NCBI GenBank assembly: GCA_964409635.1
Contig: CAYPEL010000171.1
Span: 1-5,436 of the forward strand
Reading direction: 5' to 3'
Source of the DNA: CAYPEL01 sp964409635
GTDB lineage: Bacteria > Pseudomonadota > Gammaproteobacteria > DSM-19610
DNA: 5,436 nt
Part shown: in pieces, positions 1 through 4,393 of the stretch
How the letters are laid out: the number at the start of each line of letters is the position of its first letter
How positions within the stretch are numbered: the stretch's first letter is position 1
Notes under the pieces: generated by a model
The model's input: the letters and a program-made list of their open reading frames with translations, nothing else
Databases searched by the model: none
Told to the model about the DNA's origin: nothing
Translations under genes and position numbers: made by a program

Positions 1-37
1 CGCCTCCTTTGAGATTATATATTGCGATGGTTTTCAT
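1..37 (-). CDS. ParA/MinD-type P-loop ATPase, N-terminal 12 codons only (runs off left edge)
   Basis: The minus strand opens with ATG at 37 and reads MKTIAIYNLKGG up to the window edge. A start of this form, a short hydrophobic beta strand followed at once by KGG, is the beginning of the deviant Walker A motif (KGGxGKT) of ParA/MinD/Soj ATPases, which use ATP-driven dimerisation to position DNA, plasmids or protein complexes. Only the first half of the motif is visible, so the family rests on 12 residues. No good SD precedes the ATG; the bases just upstream are a direct repeat of AATCGGCCA. The gene lies 158 bases downstream of the DUF302 gene, beyond a REP-like inverted pair, so it may have its own transcript. 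Chromosomal ParA, an orphan ParA or a cellulose/flagellar MinD-like protein cannot be told apart from this fragment. Confidence 0.68.
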   Translation of the reverse strand, partial: MKTIAIYNLKGG

Positions 38-38
38 G

Positions 39-61
39 TGGCCGATTACTGCTGGCCGATT
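39..61. repeat. Direct repeat, two copies of TGGCCGATT with 14-base period
   Basis: TGGCCGATT occurs at 39-47 and again, identical, at 53-61, separated by five bases. On the minus strand this is AATCGGCCA twice, ending one base before the ATG of the ParA-like gene. The position would suit an operator, but a 14-base period is not a whole helical turn and no known binding site is recognised. Confidence 0.5.
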
Positions 62-95
62 CTCTTCCCCATAATGATGTTGGCTAGAAAGCCCT

Positions 96-155
96 GTAGG
101 GTGGGAGAAGCCCCACCGGATGCCGTAGAAAATGGTGGGGTTCCTCCCACCCTAC
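96..155. repeat. Inverted pair of GTAG-headed REP-like palindromes (BIME-like)
   Basis: Unit 1 (96-117) reads GTAG, then GGTGGG, a six-base loop AGAAGC and CCCACC. Unit 2 (134-155) is the same design in the opposite direction, with loop AGGAAC. The two 22-base units match as reverse complements at 20 of 22 positions, and the differences are confined to the loop. They are separated by 16 bases. A GTAG foot before a short GC-rich hairpin is the hallmark of REP sequences mobilised by RAYT (REP-associated tyrosine) transposases, and inverted pairs are known as BIMEs. Either each unit folds alone, or the pair forms one long hairpin. No RAYT gene is in this window. The sequence fits REP; copy number elsewhere in the genome is not known here. 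Confidence 0.72.
125..151 (-). terminator. Possible intrinsic terminator formed by REP unit 2
   Basis: Read on the minus strand, 151-134 folds as GGTGGG / CCCACC with loop AGGAAC and is followed at once by ATTTTCTAC. A GC-rich stem followed by a short T-rich stretch, about 45 bases after the DUF302 stop codon, would suit termination of the left operon before the ParA-like gene. The T tract is short (four in a row), so termination may be partial. The element probably arose as a REP and serves as terminator only secondarily. Confidence 0.38.
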
Positions 156-195
156 GCGTCTACTTTATAAGAAAGATATATCAGCTGCCCCCCAG

Positions 196-678
196 TTATT
201 TCAAATTGCTATTATATTTTGTAACCACTGTATCGATCGCTTTAATCACTTCTGCTTCTATCTCAGCCGCTATTTTTTCTGCTTTGCTGCCCTGCGCAAT
301 ACTCGTCGGCTTGATAAACAGCAGTCGCGTATTACCTGCCTGCTGAATCAGTGTTATATGCAGCGGACACAACGCCAGCATATCCGGATCGGCATTACTC
401 ACGGCATTCGCATACCAGCCATTACAAAACACCATGGAACGAATGCCCTGTAAATTATTCCGGTTATAATTCTCTCCCCATTTATCTGCAAACCGGGAAA
501 TATTTTCCTGAATATTCGGTTCGAAAACAACAAAGAAGCGGTGATCTTCCAGGCTGGTATACACAAGGTCATAAACGCTGTCCATATCGCCCTCTAATTG
601 CCAGACTTTGACGTGACTGTTAGCCGCCAAGATTGGCGCGCTAAGTATCAAGCCGATTAGCAGCAGTAATTTCTTCAC
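196..678 (-). CDS. Exported DUF302-domain protein (160 aa, GTG start)
   Basis: The protein begins VKKLLLLIGLILSAPILAA, a typical Sec signal peptide (K2-K3, hydrophobic core 4-17, likely cleavage near A18/A19), so the mature part should be periplasmic. The rest resembles DUF302: an early helix (about 32-46), strand FFVVFEP, then LALCPLHITLI (101-111) and strand TRLLFIKP, with a C-terminal helix 132-152. GTG at 678 is chosen because an AGGGG SD lies at 688-692, nine bases upstream, and the signal peptide then starts correctly. The frame stays open to TTG at 741, but that start would overlap the upstream gene and bury the signal sequence behind 21 residues. It has two cysteines, C85 and C104. 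It is the last gene of the left operon, 28 bases after the membrane protein and a distant paralogue of the DUF302 gene at 1231-1818. The biochemical role of DUF302 here is unknown. Confidence 0.82.
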   Translation of the reverse strand: MKKLLLLIGLILSAPILAANSHVKVWQLEGDMDSVYDLVYTSLEDHRFFVVFEPNIQENISRFADKWGENYNRNNLQGIRSMVFCNGWYANAVSNADPDMLALCPLHITLIQQAGNTRLLFIKPTSIAQGSKAEKIAAEIEAEVIKAIDTVVTKYNSNLK

Positions 679-687
679 AATAAGTAA

Positions 688-692
688 CCCCT
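688..692 (-). promoter_or_regulatory. Ribosome binding site deciding the GTG start at 678
   Basis: AGGGG on the minus strand, nine bases before GTG. It lies between the stop of the upstream membrane-protein gene (707) and this start, and so supports GTG at 678 over the longer TTG start at 741. Confidence 0.65.
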
Positions 693-706
693 GCTTATTT
701 GGTATT

Positions 707-1204
707 TCATTCTTCCAAATGATCTCTGAGTTTCGCTGCAACTGGTGCCGGGGGTGTACCGAGACGATTTAATTTTACCAACTTACCACCGCTATCCAGA
801 TAACAGGAATATTCTACCCGCTCCTCATCACCCGACTGACCCATTTCACCGATTATCAAGCGGTCGATATAAATACCATCATTGGTCTTATTGACCTTGC
901 CTGGTTTAAGAAGACGGGCAAATTCCTTGCGTTGAGATTGCTCTACCGCGGCCTTCTGGCAGGTCTGTTTCGCCATCCACTTATCCGGTGAGAAAATACG
1001 ATCCCAGGCATTATTTACCGCAGGAATTTCATTCCAGGCAATCAGAAAACCGACCGCTGCAAACATCAGCAGCGGAATAAGTTTTCTGCCTGGACGCGTA
1101 TGTTGTGAAGGTGTTTCATACCTGTCGTCGTCCAGATGATCGGTCTGGTTGCTTTCAAACACCGAAGAACGCCGCCGTATATGATCCTTGTGCCGGTCTT
1201 TCAT
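707..1204 (-). CDS. Single-pass membrane protein of unknown family (165 aa)
   Basis: I do not recognise the family. The first 40 residues are hydrophilic and rich in Arg, His and Asp (HIRRRSS, LDDDRYE). A hydrophobic segment follows at about 42-58 (LIPLLMFAAVGFLIAW), preceded by RPGRK. Positive charge before the segment predicts N-inside, C-outside topology, leaving about 105 residues in the periplasm. That part holds a helical stretch with C82 (KQTCQKAAVEQSQRKEFARLL) and a probable beta region with C134 (VEYSCYLDSGGKLVKL), which could form one disulfide. The ATG at 1204 has only a weak purine stretch upstream (AAGG), 26 bases after the stop of the membrane-anchored DUF302 gene. The next DUF302 gene starts 28 bases after its end. 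The tight spacing between two DUF302 paralogues suggests that the three act together, possibly with this protein as an anchor or partner; that is inference. Confidence 0.78.
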   Translation of the reverse strand: MKDRHKDHIRRRSSVFESNQTDHLDDDRYETPSQHTRPGRKLIPLLMFAAVGFLIAWNEIPAVNNAWDRIFSPDKWMAKQTCQKAAVEQSQRKEFARLLKPGKVNKTNDGIYIDRLIIGEMGQSGDEERVEYSCYLDSGGKLVKLNRLGTPPAPVAAKLRDHLEE

Positions 1205-1230
1205 AAGCCTAAGCCTTAAACTAACTTTAT

Positions 1231-1818
1231 TTAGAAATCGCCGGAAGCGGCGCGTTGCATGATATCCAGAATAATTTCTTTCACCCGCTTAGCTTCCTCC
1301 AATAATTCCGGCGGCAGCGTTTTACCTCCGTAAATCATCAAGTCCATATCTAATGCGTATAGCATATAGTTACCCTGCTTATCCTCAATCATGGCAATAC
1401 GGCACGGCAGATACGCTGAAAATGCATCACTATGGTCAACCATTTTCATGGCGGTAATCGGATCACAATACTGGTATATTTTTAAAAACCGTTGCTCTTC
1501 ACCCGTCATCAAGGCAACTTGTTCAGACAAGGGTAATTCGCCAACGCCCTTAATGTTGTGTTCGTTGGCAACAGATCTCATGGTTTCTTCTGCATCTTCA
1601 GGGGAAATACCCTCTTCCAGAGGAATTTTCCAGACCGTAGCGCCTGCGGTGGTGCCGGTTTCTTTCAGCTTGGACCACATATTCATGTAGACCTGTTTCG
1701 CGCCCGGATCTAATGCTCTAAACGCATTAATATCAGTGCTTGTCTTTGAGTACAGAATAGCACCGCCAATTAGCGTGATTAATCCGATCAAAGCCAACAG
1801 GTTACGAATAAAGGCCAT
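1231..1818 (-). CDS. Membrane-anchored DUF302-domain protein (195 aa)
   Basis: Residues 4-23 (IRNLLALIGLITLIGGAILY) form a signal anchor with no clear cleavage site. A linker with helices follows (about 27-110). The C-terminal half carries the DUF302 signature: AYLPCRIAMIEDKQG (135-149), a hydrophobic strand YMLYALDMDLMI, and a final amphipathic helix (168-190). DUF302 proteins are small alpha/beta proteins of unsettled function; members near sulfur or electron-transfer genes exist, but this window contains no such genes. Cysteines are C118 (QYCDP) and C139 (LPCR). ATG at 1818 is supported by AGAGGA at 1828-1833. It heads the tight three-gene group. Compared with the smaller DUF302 paralogue at 196-678, it has an extra N-terminal region of about 30 residues and keeps its membrane anchor. 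It probably acts at the periplasmic face of the inner membrane. Confidence 0.84.
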   Translation of the reverse strand: MAFIRNLLALIGLITLIGGAILYSKTSTDINAFRALDPGAKQVYMNMWSKLKETGTTAGATVWKIPLEEGISPEDAEETMRSVANEHNIKGVGELPLSEQVALMTGEEQRFLKIYQYCDPITAMKMVDHSDAFSAYLPCRIAMIEDKQGNYMLYALDMDLMIYGGKTLPPELLEEAKRVKEIILDIMQRAASGDF

Positions 1819-1827
1819 ATATAATCT

Positions 1828-1842
1828 TCCTCTCTGAGAGGA
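1828..1842. promoter_or_regulatory. Palindrome covering the SD of the DUF302 anchor gene
   Basis: TCCTCTC T GAGAGGA is a perfect 7-base inverted repeat around one central base. Its proximal arm on the minus strand, AGAGGA, is the SD for the ATG at 1818. In RNA the inner bases would form the loop, leaving a stem of about six pairs that hides the SD. In DNA it could equally be a dimer-binding operator. It could be chance. Confidence 0.4.
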
Positions 1843-1846
1843 TTGC

Positions 1847-1852
1847 AGTATA
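1847..1852 (-). promoter_or_regulatory. Possible -10 box for the DUF302 three-gene group
   Basis: TATACT on the minus strand matches the sigma70 -10 consensus at five of six bases, and would start transcription near 1840, inside the palindrome at 1828-1842. The region 16-18 bases upstream (CTGTTT / CCTGTT) is a poor -35, so an activator would be needed. The 83-base gap here is the largest inside the left block and is a sensible place for a secondary promoter. Confidence 0.28.
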
Positions 1853-1879
1853 CAACAATTCAGGGGTTAAACAGGCCTA

Positions 1880-1900
1880 TCCGCACAAAGCACGCACGGA
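1880..1900 (-). terminator. Weak hairpin just after the CAP gene stop
   Basis: On the minus strand 1900-1880 can fold as TCCGTGCG, loop TGCTT, TGTGCGGA, eight pairs of which three are G-U. It starts one base after the TAA of the CAP gene. No T run follows (TAGGCC), so it is at best an attenuator or a 3'-end stabilising hairpin. Confidence 0.22.
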
Positions 1901-1901
1901 T

Positions 1902-2450
1902 TTATTGGTATGGCGAGCGCCCGAAAATATTACCCGCCGGTGAGTAATTGCAGACCCATACCTGCGCCTGCTCCCCACAACTGCGTTGAGCACAACCGAG
2001 CTCCCGCGTATCGCGCCAAACCAGCTGGGTATAATGCCAACAGTTTTTACCGGCAGGCGCATTACAGCGGTTAGTCTTAATGTTGTACCAAGCTTTCTCG
2101 CTCGCCCAGTAGTCTACAACAGCATCCGCTGAAATATTGAACGTTCTGTTGGCACCGGTTGTAATCCAGAAAAGATTCTGCCCCGGCCTGTCGTGACGCA
2201 ATTTACACCCCTTCCTGGCCAGCTTTTCTGCCCAGCTCGCCGCTTGCTTTTCCAGCTTCACTGACCAGATAAGCGGGGGGACTCCGGCCTCTTTACGCCA
2301 CAGATTATGCGCAGCAACAGTCGCGGCAATATCCATTTCACCGCTGAGCGATGCCGCTGTTGAAGTATCTGGCCCGGTGGTCGCACAACCCGCTAACCCG
2401 TACAGGAGTACAACGGATAAAAATGCACGCTGGAAATATTTATGCATCAT
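1902..2450 (-). CDS. CAP/SCP-domain (PR-1-like) lipoprotein
   Basis: The N-terminus MMHKYFQRAFLSVVLLYGLAGC is a lipoprotein signal with lipobox LAGC and acylated C22. The residue after C22 is Ala, so sorting to the outer membrane is expected if the Lol rule applies. From about residue 43 a CAP domain follows: AAHNLWRKEAGVPPLIWS, then LRHDRPGQNLFW (84-95), W..E (115-118), CWHYTQLVWRDTRELGC (137-153) and VWVCNYSPAGN (164-174). Three of the four CAP cavity residues are plain (H86, E118, H139); the one usually Glu in GEN is Gln here (Q91). Cysteines at 82, 129, 137, 153, 158 and 167 could give three disulfides, as is common in CAP proteins. Bacterial CAP proteins have no agreed activity; lipid binding and envelope roles have been proposed. 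It starts 39 bases after the MBL gene. ATG at 2450 or 2447 is equally possible and no clear SD separates them. Confidence 0.9.
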   Translation of the reverse strand: MMHKYFQRAFLSVVLLYGLAGCATTGPDTSTAASLSGEMDIAATVAAHNLWRKEAGVPPLIWSVKLEKQAASWAEKLARKGCKLRHDRPGQNLFWITTGANRTFNISADAVVDYWASEKAWYNIKTNRCNAPAGKNCWHYTQLVWRDTRELGCAQRSCGEQAQVWVCNYSPAGNIFGRSPYQ

Positions 2451-2489
2451 GATGAATTATGCCAATTACTAAACAGTACGTTGATTACC

Positions 2490-3461
2490 CTAAAACTCTG
2501 CTTCTTCAATTTCAAGATAAGCAAAGCTGATGTGCTTACCGACTTGTTCTTCAAAGTTGATCCAGCCTGAAAACGCCTTTAATGCCTCGACAACCTGATC
2601 TTTCATTTCGAAATCACTCAGGCCTTCTTCATAGAGTTTCTTGACAGTATTATAAACGGTACTTAGATAGGTAATACATGAATCCACCACTTCCGGCCCA
2701 CCACTTTTACCGTGTCCCGGGACATAACGCTTGGCACCGGTTTTCAGAATTTCCTCGCAGGCCCGAATATTGCCTTTGACACTCCCCGCTTCAAGACGAG
2801 TGACACGGCCATTCAGAACATTATCGCCCAGAAAAATAACCCCGGCTTCCTTGATTTCCAACATCACATCTGAGGTAGTGTGGGCTTTTCCATAATGGTG
2901 AATTTCAAAGGTGTATTGACCAATTTTTATCGTATCGCCATGGTCTGCCGGCTTGTTGGGGCCGGTTACCTGAGTGCCTTCTGATTTGCCTGCAGTCAGA
3001 TTATCCATCAGTTCAAGCCAGAATTTACCTTCTCCCTTTTCTATCATTGCAATCATATTCGGGTGACCATAAATGGATACCCCTGGATAGGCTTCCCGTA
3101 CTGCCTGATTGCCCAACCAGTGGTCACCATGAATATGTGAGTTAAAAACCGCTACGACCGGTTTGTCAGTTAGTTTTTTTACTACACGCAACACCATCTC
3201 ACCACTTTGTACCGTGCCGCCAGGATCGTGAAGCACTACACCTGCATCGGTAATTATAATGCCAGGATTATTCATAAACCCCTGGTTATCAGGGTTAGGC
3301 ATCGTATTTGGCCCATGAATAACAAAAACATGCTCGGTAATTTTGTCGGCCGGGTAATCCGCTATCGCAGGCCCGCGTTCGCCGGCAAGTAAGTTTAAGG
3401 GTGATGTGGCAAGAATCAGAAGACTAAGGAATTTGTGCACGCATTTATCCATCAGTATCAT
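2490..3461 (-). CDS. Exported metallo-beta-lactamase-fold hydrolase (323 aa)
   Basis: The full MBL metal site is present: N-S-H109-I-H111-G-D113-H114, then H194 (KAHTTSD), D213 (FLGDN) and H250 (VPGHG), as expected for a binuclear zinc hydrolase. An N-terminal hydrophobic segment (about 9-26, FLSLLILATSPLNLLA) with likely cleavage before GERG predicts export to the periplasm. The N-terminal part VFVIHGPNTMPNPDNQGFMNNPGIIIT and the overall length resemble SoxH-like or quinoprotein-relay MBL proteins found in sulfur oxidisers and methylotrophs more than true beta-lactamases, but the substrate cannot be assigned. About 60 C-terminal residues after the last metal ligand are helical and may shape the active site. 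Start at 3461 or at the internal ATG 3452 (MDKCVHKF); neither has a good SD. It follows the GFA gene by 58 bases and precedes the CAP gene by 39. Confidence 0.9.
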   Translation of the reverse strand: MILMDKCVHKFLSLLILATSPLNLLAGERGPAIADYPADKITEHVFVIHGPNTMPNPDNQGFMNNPGIIITDAGVVLHDPGGTVQSGEMVLRVVKKLTDKPVVAVFNSHIHGDHWLGNQAVREAYPGVSIYGHPNMIAMIEKGEGKFWLELMDNLTAGKSEGTQVTGPNKPADHGDTIKIGQYTFEIHHYGKAHTTSDVMLEIKEAGVIFLGDNVLNGRVTRLEAGSVKGNIRACEEILKTGAKRYVPGHGKSGGPEVVDSCITYLSTVYNTVKKLYEEGLSDFEMKDQVVEALKAFSGWINFEEQVGKHISFAYLEIEEAEF

Positions 3462-3519
3462 GTTGAAGGACTACTAAAAACCTGTCCTAGCAGACGCACC
3501 GGTGTTGTGAATATTCCCT

Positions 3520-3951
3520 TCACTCGTCAGACGACGCTGCAAACTGTGCGAACACTTCTTCGCCGGTCATATTCTGTGTTTTATTCGCAAAACTATAATA
3601 GTCCGGTTTGCTTTCGATAAAAATCTGATGGTCAAATACCAATTCCTTGCACTCATCAAACAGACCCACCGGCATAATATACTGTTGACTATCTTTTAAC
3701 CGATAAAACAGGTGACTGCCGCACTGGTTGCAGAAGCCACGTTCCGCCCAGTCGGACGAATTATAGGTTTTAATATTTTCCTCGCCTTCAAAAGAAACCT
3801 CGGTGCCACAATCCACTGCCATCAAAGGCCCTCCTGTCCACTTCCGGCACATTTCACAATGACAGGCGCCGACTTTATGATTCATGGCATTTGCAGAAAC
3901 CTTCACAGCACCGCAAAGACAACTGCCTTTTTCGAAACTGGTGTCAGACAT
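3520..3951 (-). CDS. GFA/CENP-V-family zinc-binding protein (143 aa)
   Basis: The cysteine layout of the GFA family (named for glutathione-dependent formaldehyde-activating enzyme) is complete: C11-x-C13 (GSCLCGAV), C30-x-C32-xx-C35 (ACHCEMCRKW) and C74-xx-C77 (GFCNQCGSHLFYR). In the family these bind two zinc ions. Length is typical for the short single-domain form, and there is no signal peptide, so it is cytosolic. The name of the family comes from Gfa, which was proposed to speed up formation of S-hydroxymethylglutathione, but most bacterial members are of unknown function and the formaldehyde role should not be assumed. The ATG at 3951 has a strong SD (GAGGAG, six bases upstream). It is the first gene of the left block; a promoter is proposed just upstream. 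Its neighbour, an MBL hydrolase, could hint at thiol-adduct chemistry (both families occur in glutathione pathways), but that MBL protein is predicted exported and this one is not. Confidence 0.92.
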   Translation of the reverse strand: MSDTSFEKGSCLCGAVKVSANAMNHKVGACHCEMCRKWTGGPLMAVDCGTEVSFEGEENIKTYNSSDWAERGFCNQCGSHLFYRLKDSQQYIMPVGLFDECKELVFDHQIFIESKPDYYSFANKTQNMTGEEVFAQFAASSDE

Positions 3952-3957
3952 AATTCA

Positions 3958-3963
3958 CTCCTC
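3958..3963 (-). promoter_or_regulatory. Ribosome binding site of the GFA-family gene
   Basis: GAGGAG on the minus strand with a six-base spacer to the ATG at 3951. It is the strongest SD in the window and fixes the start. The eight bases AGGAGTGA beginning here are complementary to TCACTCCT further upstream in the same transcript strand (4032-4025). Confidence 0.75.
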
Positions 3964-3986
3964 AATGTGTTGTCATAGTCATAAGT

Positions 3987-3995
3987 AGTATAGCA
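3987..3995 (-). promoter_or_regulatory. Possible extended -10 promoter for the left block
   Basis: TGCTATACT on the minus strand fits the extended -10 pattern TGnTATAAT with one mismatch. The matching -35 position (AAAGCC near 4010-4015) is poor, as is often the case with extended -10 promoters. Transcription would start near 3980, in a tandem GTCATA repeat (3972-3983), giving a leader of roughly 30 bases to the GFA gene. Confidence 0.4.
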
Positions 3996-4049
3996 ATTTC
4001 CAAACACTTGGCTTTGCCCGTTTCAGGAGTGAGGCGTAAAAGCCTTGCA

Positions 4050-4130
4050 GGGTATGTGACACCCACCCTTGAGAATTTACGACACCCTTCTGAGGAAGAG
4101 GAGGTCATGAAACGGCAGAAATATTCATTA
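4050..4130 (+). mobile_element. Probable left-end remnant of an IS3-family insertion sequence
   Basis: The segment holds GTGACACCCACCCTTGAG, then ACGACACCCTTCTGAGG, then a purine-rich SD and ATGAAACGGCAGAAATATTC. A GACACCC-rich terminal region with a repeated motif, followed closely by an SD and an ORF beginning MKRxKY, is the usual arrangement at the left end of IS3-family elements, whose first frame encodes the OrfA helix-turn-helix protein. After seven matching codons the resemblance stops at the end of the minus-strand 87-residue gene (stop 4128-4130). The rest of the element is absent. The left boundary is uncertain (about 4046-4055), and no target-site duplication can be confirmed. The family call comes from remembered patterns, not from a search. 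Confidence 0.5.
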
Positions 4131-4133
4131 TAA
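4107..4133 (+). pseudogene. Stump of an IS3-type OrfA transposase frame (8 codons)
   Basis: ATG AAA CGG CAG AAA TAT TCA TTA TAA reads MKRQKYSL and stops. MKRQKYS matches the way many IS3/IS911-type OrfA proteins begin, normally followed by an EEFK-like stretch. Purine-rich SD bases (GAGGAAGAGGAGG, 4092-4104) precede it. Here the frame ends because the sequence joins the 3' end of the convergent 87-residue gene. It is a non-functional remnant if the reading is right. Confidence 0.42.
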
Positions 4134-4391
4134 ACCTTTTATTGCGCTGTCTAGCGTTTTCAGCGCAGCTTCCCATTCTAAGCCCTGGTTGCCATTTTTT
4201 GCCATTAACTCGATCAGTTCATAGGCGAGTTGCCGGTTATCCGGTGACAAATCCCGGAGTTTGCGCAGCATGAACATGTAGCCGCCTTTTTCCATGCGCA
4301 AGGTGCTGATGAGGGCATAGAGGATTAGGCTTTCACCACCTTGAGTGTTTGACTGGATTACTTTAGTAACGCGATTAAGTATATCGTTCAT
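4128..4391 (-). CDS. Small protein of unknown function downstream of tsaB (87 aa)
   Basis: Not recognised. The protein is soluble, without signal peptide or membrane segment and without cysteines. It appears largely helical: a start helix (MNDILNRVTKVIQ), then GGESLILYALISTLRMEKGGYMFMLRKLRDLSPDNRQLAYELIELMAKNG and a last helix EWEAALKTLDSAIKGL. The ATG at 4391 comes two bases after the tsaB stop (4394-4396), so translation is probably coupled to tsaB; no separate SD is clear. Its stop codon is at the junction with the IS remnant, so the natural C-terminus could have been longer before the insertion event, though the terminal helix looks complete. Coupling suggests a role with, or at least co-expression with, the t6A pathway; this is inference only. 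Confidence 0.78.
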   Translation of the reverse strand: MNDILNRVTKVIQSNTQGGESLILYALISTLRMEKGGYMFMLRKLRDLSPDNRQLAYELIELMAKNGNQGLEWEAALKTLDSAIKGL

Positions 4392-4393
4392 TG

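Noticed and set aside
3..10. AAAGGAGG on the minus strand at the left edge, looking like a perfect ribosome binding site for a gene outside the window
   Set aside because: It is read more convincingly as the Lys-Gly-Gly codons of the ParA-like frame starting at 37.
14..19. TATAAT on the minus strand, a perfect -10 box
   Set aside because: It falls inside the ParA-like coding start and has no -35 at a proper distance (GCCACA).
38..346. Plus-strand open frame of 102 codons
   Set aside because: It crosses the REP pair and runs antisense to the DUF302 gene, without an SD or a recognisable protein pattern. Its start is also within the upstream region of the ParA-like gene.
1877..2062. Second minus-strand frame inside the CAP gene
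   Set aside because: It overlaps the well-supported CAP domain in another frame and encodes no recognisable motif.
2445..2454. CATCATGATG palindrome over the CAP gene start
   Set aside because: It arises from the two adjacent ATG codons and does not extend further.
3497..3504. CACCGGTG palindrome between the GFA and MBL genes
   Set aside because: An isolated 8-base palindrome is expected by chance, and no promoter is near.
3712..3978. Plus-strand open frame opposite the GFA gene
   Set aside because: The minus strand carries a complete zinc-cysteine pattern and strong SD; the plus frame has neither.
3972..3983. Tandem GTCATA repeat near the proposed start of the GFA transcript
   Set aside because: Two copies of six bases are too little evidence for an operator; mentioned only in the promoter entry.
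4041..4050. Small AGGC/GCCT stem near 4033-4046 as a terminator of the tsaB operon
   Set aside because: Only four pairs, and no T run follows on the minus strand.
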